Source: Mesodorylaimus sp. YZB2_4 (Eukaryota > Nematoda > Enoplea > Dorylaimida > Dorylaimidae). Taken from it: DNA of 64,000 bases. The stretch's first letter is position 1; the number at the start of each line of letters is the position of its first letter. The notes beneath the pieces are model-generated. The model was given only the letters and a program-made list of their open reading frames with translations. It was not told the DNA's origin and did not search any database. The translations under genes were made by a program, and so were the position numbers. Of the stretch, positions 29,301 through 35,822 are shown in pieces. The stretch is taken from the NCBI GenBank assembly GCA_030248295.1, contig JASANH010000119.1, positions 114,090-178,089 of the forward strand, written 5' to 3'.

Positions 29301-32300
29301 GGCTGAGCGCACTGTTGGATCCGCACTGCCAGTTCGGCGTGCCGACGTGCCATTATGTCGCCGTGGCGTGTCAAACTGAGGGATCTTATCTCGGTTTCCA
29401 ATTTGTTCAAATCAATGGCAGCCTAAAAGAACATCCGTTTTATCTCTGCCTTGCATAATTATGAGCAAAAGCAAAGTGCAGAATGTGCAAATACCAAAGC
29501 TGGTTTGCGCACTTACCGCTTCAGCGGCTCTGAAAAATGCAACGGCGGCCAATAATAGCTGTCGTCTCAATTCAACTTGATGCAAAAAGTCGTCGAAACG
29601 ACGCTTTATGTTGCCGCATCGTTGCAATAAATGTCCGCCATCATGGTATCCCATAGACGCTAGCTGTTCAGCCACCGGATACAAGCGGTTCGCTTTGTCG
29701 CACATGCGCTAAAATTGCATATCAAATTTAAGATTCCCGCCTGTCCTATTTAGAACTAGTACCTGAGCATCGCTGAACAGTTGTTCGTGCTCCTGCAGTA
29801 GATGACTGGATGTGATTTCAGAATCACCCAAATCCGTCTGACATTTCAAAGCATCGCCATTTCGATTGATCCAATCTTCCAAGTACTGCAATTCCGCCAT
29901 CACCTGACACGCTTGTGTCGATAAATCGAGTTGAGACTTTTTGTCGTCCCATGTGATTTCCAAGCGTTTTCGGCGATCATTGATGCGCAACATGATATCT
30001 TCAATTCGAGCGCAGGCATCCAATGTTTGACGAGGTCGTTCATCGTTGTTGACAAAGGCACCGATCTCTCGCAGCTTTTCGATGGTCACTTGGCCAAAGG
30101 TCATCACTTCGACTGCAGCGTCCAATAGTTCTAAAAAACCAGCGCATATCACGAAGCTGACACCATCTTATTCAGGTGCCAACCACAGCAAGCCTTCTGT
30201 AAGACCGGCATGGTATTGGAAACTGTGCCTACCTAGGCGCATTTTATCATGGCGCTGACCGATCTGTTTCACAGTTTCCATACTGTCTGCCCTGGGTAGA
30301 TTTTGCAGATATCGCTCAATATGATCCATCTGTTGCTGATGCTAAAAAGTAACGCGAAATATTTATAATATTTATGAACATCGCATGCACAGTTTGCGAA
30401 ACATACTTTTTCAACCGCTGTAAAAAAGCACACAGCCTGTTCGAGCAGAGTGCCTCTGAGTTGCAACTGGCGGCTGAGTTCACGCCAGGCTGCGCCCAAA
30501 CTATCGGCCATGGCCTCATAAACGGCAGCTTCTGGTTCTGGTTGATCAGCTACCATAAGATCGGCTTTTGAGAGTAGCTCCTCGATACTGGACTGCTTCG
30601 TCTAGAAAGTAAAGGGAAGGTTTACACTTTCTGTGTTTTTCCCACACCTTCCAGAAGCGAAAAATTCTATTGAAATTTTATTTACAGTAAATCTCTTTTT
30701 TGAAATTCCACTTGTAAAGTTTCTCTGATTCCCTTTCTTGTTTTTTTTTGCAGTCGCTAGTCTTTTCGATTTTGAAAAATGCCCTGATTTAGGAGTATGC
30801 GAGAAGTATACACGATAAGGCACCTGTCATATGTCTGAACCAAGTAAAACTGTAAGATCGATCGGATGCGCCTGACATCCACTGTGCTCCACACAACATC
30901 GGAAATGGGCACTCTATTCGACAAGAGTCAAAGTCGCATGACAGGTAGTTTTTGTGATCATCACATCGTCATCCGCGAACCAGACATTTTGACTGAACTT
31001 TTTTCATCACATGGAACAATTTTCGATGATTAGACAGAAGTCACAGCCGGATCGGATGGGGGGTTTCTCGGATCGGATCGGATCAGATCGGATTGGATGT
31101 TTCGGATGTTTCGGATTAGTGGTGATACAGTTTCGGAAGAAAGATTCAGTTTCAGTTTCAGTTAAAGTTAACTGGATCTTAAAAGATTCGGTCAACTGAA
31201 TTTAACTAAATGATCCAGTTTTTCTGGCAACATATTATCGAATCTAGATGAAACGCTTGGAGAGCCAAATCTCCCCATTTTCCTCAGATACCACGGATAC
31301 CACATTTTACATTTAGACTTCAACAGCTCACAGGGGAATCTTGCAAACCGTTGAAGTTGAACTTGACATATGCAATGATTGTAATTTGTTTTGGCGCAAA
31401 AGAAAGCTCTACGCAAGGCATTGGGGCCGTCTGGCCAATTGGTAAGCAGTGGTCAGCACCCGAAGTCCTGCGAATTTTCTGAAATTTTCCCGCCTTGTTG
31501 GGCCACCTACGGAAAAAAACCCAAACCCGAGTGCTGGAACACGGAGCTCAAAACCCCCAAACTCACAGGCGGATCAGTTCAGTTCAATCGGTTGGGTTCC
31601 ACCTTTTTCGATTCGGTTCGAACTAGTGTTCCAACGACCTGAGTTTTCCACTGTCTGACCTGACCCTGACTTTGACAAGCCCCAGAAAAATTTTCTGACC
31701 TGACAGTTGACCTTGGCGAGGAATTGTAAATTTTCTTGCTCTGACTTTGACATTGATCAATCGGCACCAGCAACAAAGCTTCGCTGTGTTCGCTTGTTCA
31801 CCAAGAAAATTTAGCACAGCTGACAATTTCCTGCCTTGCATTATGTGAAATTTTACATGCAAGTTGAATTTTGATCAAGCTCAAAAAGATATGTACAGCT
31901 GTTTTTGACGGCTTTGGGGGAAAAAAAGCTCACACACATTGAAAATCAAAAATACCCGTACAGCTTATTCGCTCGTTACAATCGCAATGCTGGCCTGCAA
32001 GAAAAGGAACTCTACCACGCTGTCAAGCGGCTTGGGCCGGCCTCGTGGCCTGTGGGGTTAGGCGTCTGCCTCTCACGCCAGGTGCGCAGTTACGGGCGAG
32101 TGTTCGATTCGCGGGCCGGTAAATCATTTCATGTAAAATGTGTCTCTTCACCCTCGAGTGCGCATAAGCGTTTGGTGATGAGGTAAAACATGAACATGAT
32201 GAACATGGGCCGGAATATCTTGCGCCAATGAAGCCAAGTTTGGATATGAACAAATTACAAAGGGGGGAGGGAGAGTGGCTATGCCATCGATTTTTGTATG

Positions 32301-35300
32301 GCATACGCAAGCAAGCACTAGGCTGGCACACATAGGTCCATGTAGCTAGGCTGGTAGGTTACTATACGAGTAAGATAACTGCAATAGCACAAGACTCACA
32401 ATCAGCAGGGCTCGATCCTAATTTTAGGATGGGTACATGTCAGGATAGCTGCCCCAGAGGTGCCTTATCCTTAGATTAAGGCGCATCTTGTTTCACAGAA
32501 AAAAAAGATGAATGCAGACATTTTATCAGACCGCAAAATTTAAGGCTGGAAATAAGCCGGGCATCCATTACTAATCGAGGTTTGTATTTGAAAAATTTTA
32601 TCATGTCTTACGAGGACTCCTTGTCTAAGGTAGGCTATTCCACTTAATATGAGCTCTTCAAACTTGCCAAATCTGGTTTATTTTATAAGCTTTTACATGG
32701 GCTTAATGATTTGAGAATCCTCGTTTTATTTTCAAATCTGTCATGTAAGTAGGCGACTGTGGGAGCCACATCATTTGGTTTCTCCAAGTCAAAATTTTTA
32801 GTCCTACAAACGGAGTTTGTGTCTTCTGCGACTCTTTTGCGGGACTCTGTACCATGGGAGAATACTTGCTAGTAATTTTACCACGCGAATAAGTTTCAAT
32901 TAATTTTGTGTGCCTCCCTCCCGTCAGGTGCATGTATTTGCTTCGGTGAGGAGTAAAATAATTATTATGGCATTCTGTCTTCCCTTTAGGCCTAAATGGC
33001 TAGAAAAGGACGACAGAATTTCAGTCCGGCTGAAAAAAAACTGTTGTTGCGGGTCGAGAGACCTAAAGCAATGTCAGGGCCCTCTACAATAAGATTGCCC
33101 TAAGACAGGCCACTGCCCAAAAAACCTGCCGTCAAAGCAGTGACAGCATGGCAGCGGTGCTTGGAAAGAAAGACACCAGAAAGTGTCAGGACATGGTCGA
33201 GGTCGTCTTAACTTAAGACAGCTTGGAGTCATTGGGTGGAACACCAAGCTGATTGTGAACTGACTTAGGACTGTCCTTGAATTTAGGACATGCCTTGGGA
33301 TTTAGAAGTGTGAAACTGCCCCAGATCCCAACACAGGAAGGCGGGAGCTTGAAATGTTTTTCACCAACATTCTTTCTTTTATTTACTTTCTTTCGATCAG
33401 AATACTCTGACCGGGTGCAAGAAATTCTGACCTGACCCTGACCTTGACCAGACCCCAAAAAGTTTTCTGACCTTGACCCTGACTTTGACCAGGGGTCGGT
33501 CAATCAGGGTTCTGGCAGAATTCTGACCTTGACCTTGAGGTCATTTCTAACACTAGTTCGAACCGAACCGGAAGAGGTGGAACCGAAATTTCGGCTCGGT
33601 GCACCGAATCGAAATTGTTGCGGCTCCATGGCGCACCAAGCAGCTGGTGTCGCGCAACCCTTTAGCAATTGGTACACGAGCCTTTCCCACGCGCTAGCAG
33701 AACACTGGCTGGCAGTGCTGCCAGGTGCAGGTCAATTGCCCTAAAGCTAGGGCAATTGTAAGCTGTCAGGGCAGGTTTTAGGACAGTGACATTTCTGGGG
33801 CAATGTGAGATTTCCAGGGCATTTTTAGGGCATCTTTAGATGTTGGCACTTTGTCTTAGCTCTCTCGACAATGCCGTTGCTCCAAAGGGTGTTTTCCATG
33901 ATTAGAAGCTGGTTGGAGATCTCGCCGAAGCATTGGAAGTTTTGGCGCCTTTTAATACTGTTATGGCATTCAAATGCGCCATCGTGGCTCGCTTAGAATA
34001 TAGTAGGTGTCTTAGAAGCAGTTTTTTTCAAAGGGTCTTCTTTGCCTTCTTTTTGGGAAGGTGAGTTTTAGGGCAATCTGAACCTGCATCTGGGGCATTA
34101 TTGCGTTGCAGACCTGTAGCTCGCTCGAGTCATACCGCAGCCTAGTGGGAACGAAGGTGTGCTTGCGCGCGAACGTACTCAGCATTTTGTATAATTCATG
34201 TAATTATTCAGCTTAAAATGCGCATTGCTTTCATTTTCTATGATGGCGATTTGCTATGCAGCATGCTTTGTGGAGGTAAAAAATCACAGATAATGGTCTA
34301 AATTGAGGCTAAATTGCATAAGAAAAAACCAGTGCTCTCGAACCGAACCGAAAGGAGCCCTGCATGGGCTCCTCATTATCAAGAATTCAAAAATTCTCAG
34401 GACTTTAGGACATCGCTGACCAGTTGGCTAGGCGTCTGCGATATTGTGCACAAAGCTTTCCTTTGCACCTAGGAACACATTACAGTCTTTGGTTTTGTAA
34501 ACTTCGACTTGACGGTTGGCGATGTTCCCTTGTGTGTGAGTCATCTATGCTTCCTCTGGTCTCAAATAATAATAATGAAAAATCGCTTCTAACTCTGATT
34601 ATAAGCAGAAACAAGGAAGCATAAATGCAGAGTATTGATCTCATCTCATTCACTACATTGCATAACGTACTCATCTCATCATTCATTGTTTGCGTGCGGT
34701 TATTGTAGAAACCACAGAATGCCGGATCCAATATTTCAGATCGGATGATCCGATCCGAATTTTCGGATGGCGATTTCTCGGACTGGATCGAATCGGATAT
34801 CCGATCCGGACCGATGGGATCCGATCCGATCTGGTCATGAGACAGGGGGTTACCTTATACTCGCACTTTTTTTTGTTCACTCTTAAAATTTTTTAGCATG
34901 CTCAGCCTTCGTTTACTGTTTAAAGCGCTGGATTTGCAAAAAATTCAGTCAGCATGGCATGGTCCTCCTCTGGTGCCGGAAAAAAAAGACAGCGCCGTCA
35001 TCCCCTCGCCTAAGCTACCACACTGAAAACAAGAAAGAACGATCGCTTCCTCAAAAGCCTGAAGGCCCCTTTCGGCTTCGTCCCTCTTCATCGTCAGCGT
35101 TCAAGTGATGCACGACTTTTTTTGAATTCGCTACAGGAGCTCGAAGCGATGATGTAACAACATTCAGAGTTACCCGGCCAAGAAGCTAAACTCCACGCGC
35201 CATAATCCGCCCAAGCCACTAACAACTGCCAGGCATACTGTAGCTCCCAAAAAACTTTTCGCCAAAACTATGTCATTAGTTGAAATTTTCATTTAAACCT

Positions 35301-35822
35301 CCGTCTAAACCTCAAATTATGGATTAGGTGCCATACGAAATCCACGTTTTGGCATGGCAAAATGCAGTCACTTTTGGAAGTGATCTTTTGAAGGATTCGT
35401 ACTCCAAATATTTCTAGCCCCCCAAAAATTAGCTGTCCAGTCATACTGTACTTGCCTGCAACTTGTGCATTAGCTCTGCGTGTTGCGCTCGTAATGACGA
35501 TGCTTCGTGGGCGTTGTTTCCCACATCTAGCATGGATGGTTCCATTTCGTCAACTCGTAGGGACACCCAATCTGTGCTCTAAAAGTAAAGAAATTTCAAA
35601 AAGATTTAAAAAGTTTCTATACCATCATGTTACCTTTAGGACTGCTAACGTCAATCGAGTCCTATCTCCCGCTTTGATGGCAATGGTGCTGATGGTAGTG
35701 GTGGCTTTTGGCGGACCATTGAACCGAGATGGCCGATTGACCGTTTGCTGACCAGTCCGATTTAGTAAGTTCTCGACAGACGACGGGCCAGGATTTTCAA
35801 TGAACTCAATATTTTTCTCCAT
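1..35822 (-). CDS. Giant CCDC141-like/titin-like muscle-type protein gene (3' end beyond window)
   Basis: This is an overall gene model read on the minus strand. Coding exons, from 5' to 3', are 35634-35822, 35456-35578, 30407-30601, 30233-30341, 29763-30130, 29517-29708, 28988-29422, 28205-28399, 27434-28090, 26946-27275, 26761-26883, 25669-26044, 25413-25607, 19329-19552, 19007-19214, 17800-18162, 15783-16169, 15247-15627, 14707-15189, 14086-14250, 13861-14031, 13565-13744, 13171-13350, 12949-13113, 12414-12893, 11502-12347, 11338-11439, 10944-11261, 8994-10859, 8477-8938, 8249-8418 and 1-6980. Each junction has a GT (once GC) donor and an AG acceptor, and all exon lengths and phases agree. 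The product so far is about 5,870 residues: spectrin-like head, Ig domains, proline-rich linkers and a PEVK-like repeat array. By family it should be a sarcomeric scaffold or spring; that role is inferred. The weakest link is the 5.9-kb intron joining the spectrin part to the Ig part. The two could instead be neighbouring genes. Confidence 0.75.
5346..6980 (-). CDS. Start of the giant exon 32: Ig domains and linker before the repeat array
   Basis: The exon opens at 6980 and stays open into the repeat array. It completes the split Ig domain (ETRWYREDEEI, EGTYVCATKNVHG). A ~170-residue low-complexity segment rich in Glu, Thr and Ser follows. A second full Ig domain comes next (PPEFIQQLESVTVKEG, AKLKCIVAGYPSPE, EGEYMCEAVNDHG) with both cysteines. 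The last ~220 residues before the array (EEYGRKIELTKAEEEATIIV, DISEIATETT, LTDGELSATLEIKK) already resemble the repeat unit in composition. They may be decayed units. Confidence 0.85.
6981..8248. other. Intron between exons 31 and 32; no gene seen
   Basis: This AT-rich intron interrupts an Ig domain. I saw no coding exon, RNA gene or clear repeat in it. The open frames here are short and lack splice-consistent ends. Confidence 0.6.
8249..8418 (-). CDS. Exon 31: N-terminal half of a split Ig domain
   Basis: A 170-bp exon encoding a linker (ESEESHVVEKRVEKPGEKEG) and the first strands of an Ig domain (APIFTKPLPEKVV, TARLICQ). The donor lies right after the first disulfide cysteine, and the domain continues in the next exon with VTGQPAPETRWYRED. 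Both cysteines of this domain are present. The following intron is 1,268 bp. Confidence 0.85.
8477..8938 (-). CDS. Exon 30: Ig domain
   Basis: This 462-bp phase 1-1 exon holds a linker and one Ig domain, with PPKFTAPLVPVEVMEG, FTWYFNDVPV and GEFSVVARNTQG. The single cysteine (PPECTFTW) is next to the core tryptophan and is not a canonical disulfide position. Donor and acceptor keep frame with exons 29 and 31. Confidence 0.83.
8994..10859 (-). CDS. Exon 29: five Ig domains in one 1.9-kb exon
   Basis: This exon of 1,866 bp holds five I-set Ig domains without internal introns. Domains 1 and 3 are close copies (IPRFIEERHHMEI against IPRFIEERHRMEI, both with GIAYSYITVKP). Domains 2 and 4 are likewise related (IIKPLREVATEE against IVRPLREVTTEE). 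A two-domain block was therefore duplicated. Domain 5 begins PPRIFKHLYDQTV and ends YRAEIRNEVGRA. All have the core tryptophan (FSWHIG, FTWYMDG, FTWFIG, FTWFIDG, FTWFVND) but lack the second cysteine. The exon ends with the donor GTGAGT at 8993. Confidence 0.88.
10944..11439 (-). CDS. Exons 27-28: short linker exon and one Ig domain
   Basis: Exon 27 (11338-11439, 102 bp) is a small linker with PTVTEETTITRLEETTTY; its donor is GTTTGT. Exon 28 (10944-11261, 318 bp) holds one Ig domain, with KPKFVVAPRAV at the start, LTWRVNGMPL around the core tryptophan and AEYTIRAENIAGVATR at the end. No disulfide cysteine pair is visible. Both exons are phase 1-1. Confidence 0.8.
11502..12347 (-). CDS. Exon 26: Pro/Ala-rich repeats followed by an Ig domain
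   Basis: The 846-bp exon starts with a Pro/Gln stretch. Three copies of a ~55-70 residue repeat follow, each with a tyrosine motif (VEHVDYGRP, TERYDYKSP, VEHYDYDMP) and then Pro/Ala runs such as APAPVPAPVPAA. An acidic segment leads to an Ig domain (FVRHVPTQTV, FTWFINGFEV, YKVLARNIVGED). The Pro/Ala tracts look disordered and elastic. The tyrosine repeats are a local expansion I do not recognise from named families. Confidence 0.82.
12414..12893 (-). CDS. Exon 25: Ig domain with TTEEWVVVE linker
   Basis: This is a 480-bp symmetric phase-1 exon. It starts with a short proline run (QQQPPPPPKREVV). A linker (ALELTTEEWVVVETVD), closely like those of exons 16 and 18, then leads to an Ig-like domain beginning APVFVKSVPTVEV and ending VIKITAKNVEGTAVSEGRI. 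The central tryptophan is replaced (FTVTVNEEV where FTWxxxG is usual) and no cysteines are visible. It is a diverged I-set Ig domain at residues ~2132-2291. Confidence 0.8.
12949..14250 (-). CDS. Exons 20-24: five duplicated proline-rich linker exons
   Basis: Five small exons (14086-14250, 13861-14031, 13565-13744, 13171-13350 and 12949-13113; 165, 171, 180, 180 and 165 bp) are all phase 1-1. They encode variants of one 55-60 residue module. Each has a proline run (for example PPPPPPR), a motif like ER(A/G)xSPI, then T(E/D)SE followed by VEE(Y/F)(Y/F)T. The prolines resemble SH3- or WW-binding sites; that is inference. Symmetric exons like these could be skipped or duplicated without a frameshift, so alternative splicing of spring length is plausible. 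Short introns (about 55-215 bp) separate them, one carrying a dispersed repeat at 13395-13530. Confidence 0.8.
13395..13530 (+). repeat. Dispersed repeat family A, copy 1
   Basis: Contains the family core: GAGTAATCGACACGC, CCCCTGGCTGGGAGACGT, GGTATAGTCGCGAG and a terminal CCTGGGTACGCTGATTAC. It lies in a short intron of the giant gene. Confidence 0.6.
14251..14706. other. Intron between exons 19 and 20; no gene seen
   Basis: A 456-bp intron of the giant gene. Its open frames are short and carry no recognisable domain. Confidence 0.6.
14707..16169 (-). CDS. Exons 17-19: three Ig domains with proline-rich linkers
   Basis: The exons are 15783-16169, 15247-15627 and 14707-15189, all phase 1-1. 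Each carries one I-set Ig domain. Exon 17 has TFRWFYEDTE and YRVRATNRYGAA. Exon 18 has APRFIEEVPHLTV, ITWYRDGNKL and YKAVATNRVG. Exon 19 has PPRFVQGVPPMTV, IDWYYNERRV and LKAVATNEVG. All share a VDAQPPA-type turn before the core tryptophan, and all replace the second cysteine by alanine. Exon 19 also has an N-terminal Pro-rich stretch and a C-terminal PPPPPIRR segment, the first sign of the proline-rich block that follows. Confidence 0.85.
16324..17412. mobile_element. Candidate DNA transposon relic with CCATCCATAAA-type ends
   Basis: The left end (around 16330-16346, GCCATCCATAAAAGGAC) is matched in inverted orientation by the right end (17389-17412, reading AGGGGGCCATTCATAAAGGA on the minus strand). 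A second inner pair reading TGGACGTCCACTT occurs at ~16431 and ~17312. A related terminus appears at 51611-51640. The inner sequence is C/T-rich and encodes nothing recognisable. The ends resemble a terminal motif common among invertebrate cut-and-paste elements. Family unknown. Confidence 0.4.
16915..17070 (+). repeat. Dispersed repeat family A, copy 2
   Basis: Shares CCATGGCGAG, GAGAGAGTAATC, GTTTCAGC and GGCAGGTATAGTCGC, then a C-rich CCCACGCCTGCTGGAC tail. It lies inside the candidate transposon at 16324-17412, suggesting nested insertion. Confidence 0.55.
17800..18162 (-). CDS. Exon 16: Ig domain with TTEE linker
   Basis: This is a symmetric phase-1 exon of 363 bp. A linker (MELTTEETTVTDIDETVIVG) precedes an I-set Ig domain beginning APRFVQPLEP. 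It has the core tryptophan in FTWYYEGRK and ends with GEYTVVARNEYGQA. Alanine stands where the second cysteine is expected and no first cysteine is visible, so no disulfide can form. Related linkers recur in exons 18 and 25, showing that linker plus Ig is the duplicated unit. Confidence 0.85.
18402..18563 (-). repeat. Dispersed repeat family A, copy 3
   Basis: Minus-orientation copy: starts CAGCGCACCCAGGCGG and has AACTCCGACTGGAGGCAG, TCGCGACTATA and GGTTGACGTCCCCCATCC. It lies in the intron between exons 15 and 16. Confidence 0.6.
19007..19552 (-). CDS. Exons 14-15: first I-set Ig domain, split by an intron
   Basis: Exon 14 (19329-19552) carries a Pro/Arg-rich lead (SVPPAPPRR) and then the start of an I-set Ig domain with APYFIQRLENV and TFTCK. 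Exon 15 (19007-19214) completes it with ITWRKDGQ, CEMTITEVFKEDQG and IISCQAANRFGED. Both disulfide cysteines are present, unlike most later Ig domains of this gene. The intron falls in phase 0 right after the first cysteine. The same position is used again at exons 31/32. This domain is at residues ~1163-1306. Confidence 0.85.
20275..20432 (+). repeat. Dispersed repeat family A, copy 4
   Basis: Has CATGGAGGTCGGGAG, CTCTCCCTTGGCTGAGAGAC and GCAAGACTTGCC, and ends CCACCTGGGTGCGCTGGTTA. That tail matches copies 1 and 3 and helps define the 3' end of the family. Confidence 0.6.
21733..21880 (+). repeat. Degenerate AACCC-rich tract
   Basis: Irregular runs of AACCC, AAACCC and CCCAACCC. A related inverted tract (GGGTTGGGTT and AACCC) lies at about 23100-23200. 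The pattern is too irregular for a telomere. Confidence 0.6.
23770..23860 (+). repeat. Dispersed repeat family A, diverged copy
   Basis: Shares the TTGATGTCTCAGCC core and the TCGATACGCTCC-type segment with the better copies. A second diverged copy at about 28755-28890 (minus orientation) matches this one through the segments CATCAA, GGAGAGAGTGTATCGA and GGCAAGCC. Confidence 0.4.
25105..25285 (-). repeat. Dispersed repeat family A, copy 5
   Basis: The clearest copy, minus orientation. It runs from AGGCGTAGGAAGGAGGTGG through TTGCGACTATACCTACGGCT and GTTGACGTCTCCCAGCCAG to GACTCGCCATGG. It lies just downstream of the donor of exon 13. Confidence 0.6.
25413..28090 (-). CDS. Exons 9-13: spectrin-like repeats leading to the Ig region
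   Basis: The exons are 27434-28090, 26946-27275, 26761-26883, 25669-26044 and 25413-25607, covering residues ~603-1162. The helical repeats are rich in Gln, Glu and Arg, with conserved tryptophans such as VDEWIERVEEKF (exon 10) and EEWVRETTEYI (exon 12). The final exon is a basic/acidic linker (EEAEHKQERQKKRYKE, then RRRPVSVDRRS) with no helix-repeat signature. It probably marks the end of the spectrin-like rod. It ends in phase 1, matching the two-base start of the next Ig exon 5.9 kb downstream. I saw no further coding exon in that intron, but a small exon could be missed. Confidence 0.72.
28205..30601 (-). CDS. Exons 3-8: spectrin-like repeats, CCDC141-like region
   Basis: The exons are 30407-30601, 30233-30341, 29763-30130, 29517-29708, 28988-29422 and 28205-28399, covering residues ~105-602. 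Exon 3 has the stretch VYEAMADSLGAAWRELSRQL, which lines up with a VYDAMAETLGEAW-like segment I recall in CCDC141. The rest is long amphipathic helices with spectrin-repeat tryptophans, for example YLEDWINRN in exon 5, WLVNIGEAFL in exon 7 and FLQWAQDD in exon 8. Most exons are phase 0, as is common in spectrin-repeat genes; exon 4 ends in phase 1 and exon 5 begins with two bases to match. A cytoskeletal spacer or scaffold role is inferred from the fold. The intron between exons 7 and 8 carries a dispersed repeat. Confidence 0.75.
28755..28890 (-). repeat. Dispersed repeat family A, diverged copy in intron 7
   Basis: Aligns best with the copy near 23.8 kb in reverse orientation. It lies in the intron between exons 7 and 8, outside any splice signal I used. 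Confidence 0.35.
31047..31115 (+). repeat. CGGAT-type simple repeat
   Basis: Imperfect CGGAT repeats followed by TTTCGGATG. A similar tract, with both GGATCCGAT orientations, is at about 34735-34835. Confidence 0.65.
31343..31598. mobile_element. MITE family B, copy 1 (diverged)
   Basis: The left end (ACCGTTGAAGTTGAACTTGA) matches the left inverted repeat of the 63.3-kb copy. The inner segments CCGTCTGGCCAA, CCCGAAGTCCTGCGA and GGAAAAAAACCCAAA are shared with it. The right end is more diverged. Confidence 0.5.
32034..32175 (+). repeat. tRNA-derived SINE, copy 1
   Basis: Shares with the 48.1-kb copy an A-box-like CGTGGCCTGTGGGGTTAGG, the segment TGCCTCTCACGC, a B-box-like TGTTCGATTCG and a downstream CCCTCGAGTGCGC. 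The common sequence continues well past the tRNA-like part, so this is a SINE and not a tRNA gene. It lies in the 4.85-kb intron. Confidence 0.6.
33418..33545 (+). repeat. CTGACCTTGACC-type simple repeat
   Basis: Imperfect CTGACC/TTGACC repeats. A shorter relative is at about 31650-31760. Both are intronic. Confidence 0.55.
34378..34520. mobile_element. MITE family B, right-half fragment
   Basis: Shares CTGACCAGTTGGC, TTGCACCTAG and the terminal CGACTTGACGGTTGGC with the right part of the 63.3-kb copy. The left part is missing. Confidence 0.45.
34735..34835 (+). repeat. CGGAT/ATCCG simple repeat
   Basis: Alternating CGGAT and ATCCG units that can self-pair. It lies in the 4.85-kb intron between exons 2 and 3. 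Confidence 0.6.
35456..35822 (-). CDS. Exons 1-2: conserved N-terminal head, CCDC141-like
   Basis: Exon 1 is 35634-35822 with ATG at 35822 in a good context (purine at -3, G at +4). Exon 2 is 35456-35578. Exon 1 ends with the stretch TTTISTIAIKAGD followed by LTLAVLK. Exon 2 continues with WVSLRVDEMEPSMLDVG and then HAELMHKLQ. From memory, vertebrate CCDC141 opens almost the same way (a TTTVSTIAVQAGD-like stretch, a WVQLQL-like strand, then the first helix). This head, rather than generic coiled coil, drives the family call. Exon 1 splices with GTAACA. Exon 2 uses a GC donor (CAG then GCAAGT) into a 4.85-kb intron. Upstream exons, if any, would be non-coding or unrecognised. The first ~40 residues are not conserved to my eye. 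Confidence 0.72.

Larger units (their letters stand above)
30602..35455. other. 4.85-kb intron between exons 2 and 3; repeats only
   Basis: Holds a SINE, two family-B MITE pieces and simple repeats. No exon was supported. The intron starts with a GC donor. Confidence 0.55.
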
